Part shown: piece by piece, positions 5,754-5,908 of the stretch
How the letters are laid out: every line of letters begins with the position of its first letter
How positions within the stretch are numbered: the stretch's first letter is position 1
Source: UBA11512 sp964623895
GTDB lineage: Bacteria > Bacillota > Clostridia > Oscillospirales > CAG-272
Length of the DNA: 5,908 nucleotides
Assembly (NCBI GenBank): GCA_964623895.1
Contig: CAZUWA010000052.1
Coordinates: forward strand, 1-5,908
Reading direction: 5' to 3'
The notes under the pieces: model-generated
What the model saw: only the letters and a program-made list of their open reading frames with translations
What the model was told of the DNA's origin: nothing
Database searches by the model: none
Made by a program: the position numbers and the translations under genes

Positions 5754-5802
5754 TCTGTCATTTGCTCTTGATTGTTTTATTTTTTTATGATATAATGACA
5801 GA
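5754..5802. promoter_or_regulatory. 9-bp inverted repeat enclosing the right-hand promoter, possible operator
   Basis: TCTGTCATT (5754-5762) is the exact reverse complement of AATGACAGA (5794-5802). One copy lies just upstream of the -35 box, the other overlaps the end of the -10 box and the predicted transcript start. The copies are 40 bp apart centre to centre, about four helical turns, so bound proteins would face the same side. An operator pair for a repressor is a reasonable inference; the regulator is unknown. Confidence 0.45.
5768..5796 (+). promoter_or_regulatory. strong SigA-like rightward promoter for a gene beyond the window
   Basis: TTGATT (5768-5773) and a perfect TATAAT (5791-5796) are separated by 17 bp of very T-rich sequence. 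Transcription would begin near 5803 and run out of the window. It is divergent from the promoter of the CvpA-like gene. Confidence 0.75.
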
Positions 5803-5908
5803 CGAAGTAGACTGTTTCTGTAGTTCGGTTTAGATAGAGTTACTCATCATTTTCCTTTCGCAAAAAGGCAAATGGTAATACACATAAAATTTCATAAATG
5901 TCTCCGTA
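5803..5908 (+). other. start of a rightward transcript, no credible coding start seen
   Basis: These 106 bases follow the right-hand promoter. ATG 5872 is only 3 nt after AAAAAGG, which is too close for normal initiation, and ATG 5898 has no Shine-Dalgarno site. The stretch is therefore either an untranslated leader or the start of a small RNA. No riboswitch class was recognised, and the transcript is cut by the window edge. Confidence 0.4.
5846..5876 (+). other. stem-loop in the rightward leader
   Basis: ATCATTTTCCTTT (5846-5858) pairs with AAAGGCAAATGGT (5864-5876) around the loop CGCAA: 12 pairs including one G-U, with a single T/C mismatch. There is no T-tract after it, so it is not a terminator. 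It would bury the AAAAAGG and ATG at 5862-5874 in the stem, so it could hide an initiation site. Confidence 0.5.

Overview
The window looks like chromosomal DNA of a low-to-moderate GC Firmicute, most likely an uncultured gut-type member of the Clostridia. The reasons are strong Shine-Dalgarno sites (GGAGG, AAAGG), SigA-like promoters with 17-bp spacers, GTG and possibly TTG starts, a BspA-type leucine-rich-repeat lipoprotein carrying a His/Trp/Thr/Gly/Cys module typical of clostridial surface proteins, and a clostridial-style DAHP synthase. No taxonomic marker gene is present, so this is an inference.

Layout. Positions 1-256 hold no intact gene. On the minus strand there is the remnant of a small gene (260-72) whose ATG overlaps the stop of the next gene by 4 nt and whose frame is broken by two stops. 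The first intact gene is aroF (1282-257, minus), encoding type I DAHP synthase, the entry enzyme of the shikimate pathway. A divergent promoter region (about 1300-1470) separates it from a rightward two-gene operon: a leucine-rich-repeat lipoprotein (1475-2542) and, 2 nt after its stop, a six-helix membrane protein of unknown family (2545-3165). The operon converges on a long leftward gene (5523-3208) across a shared hairpin that can serve as a bidirectional terminator (3175-3204). The long gene encodes a 771-residue protein with a CvpA-like four-helix membrane domain and a large acidic C-terminal part that is probably outside the cell.

The right-hand end (5524-5908) contains no complete gene. 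It carries the leftward promoter of the CvpA-like gene, a 123-bp MITE-like element bounded by near-perfect 23-bp inverted repeats, a strong rightward promoter enclosed by a perfect 9-bp inverted repeat that could be an operator, and the first roughly 100 nt of a rightward transcript whose gene lies beyond the window.

Functionally, only aroF has a firm assignment. The lipoprotein and its membrane-protein neighbour are probably made together at the cell envelope. The CvpA-like protein is a separate transcription unit with an envelope location of its own. No defence system, CRISPR array, tRNA, rRNA or intact transposase was seen. The most unusual items are the broken small gene after aroF, the MITE-like element, the large C-terminal extension on the CvpA-like domain, and the inverted repeat around the right-hand promoter.
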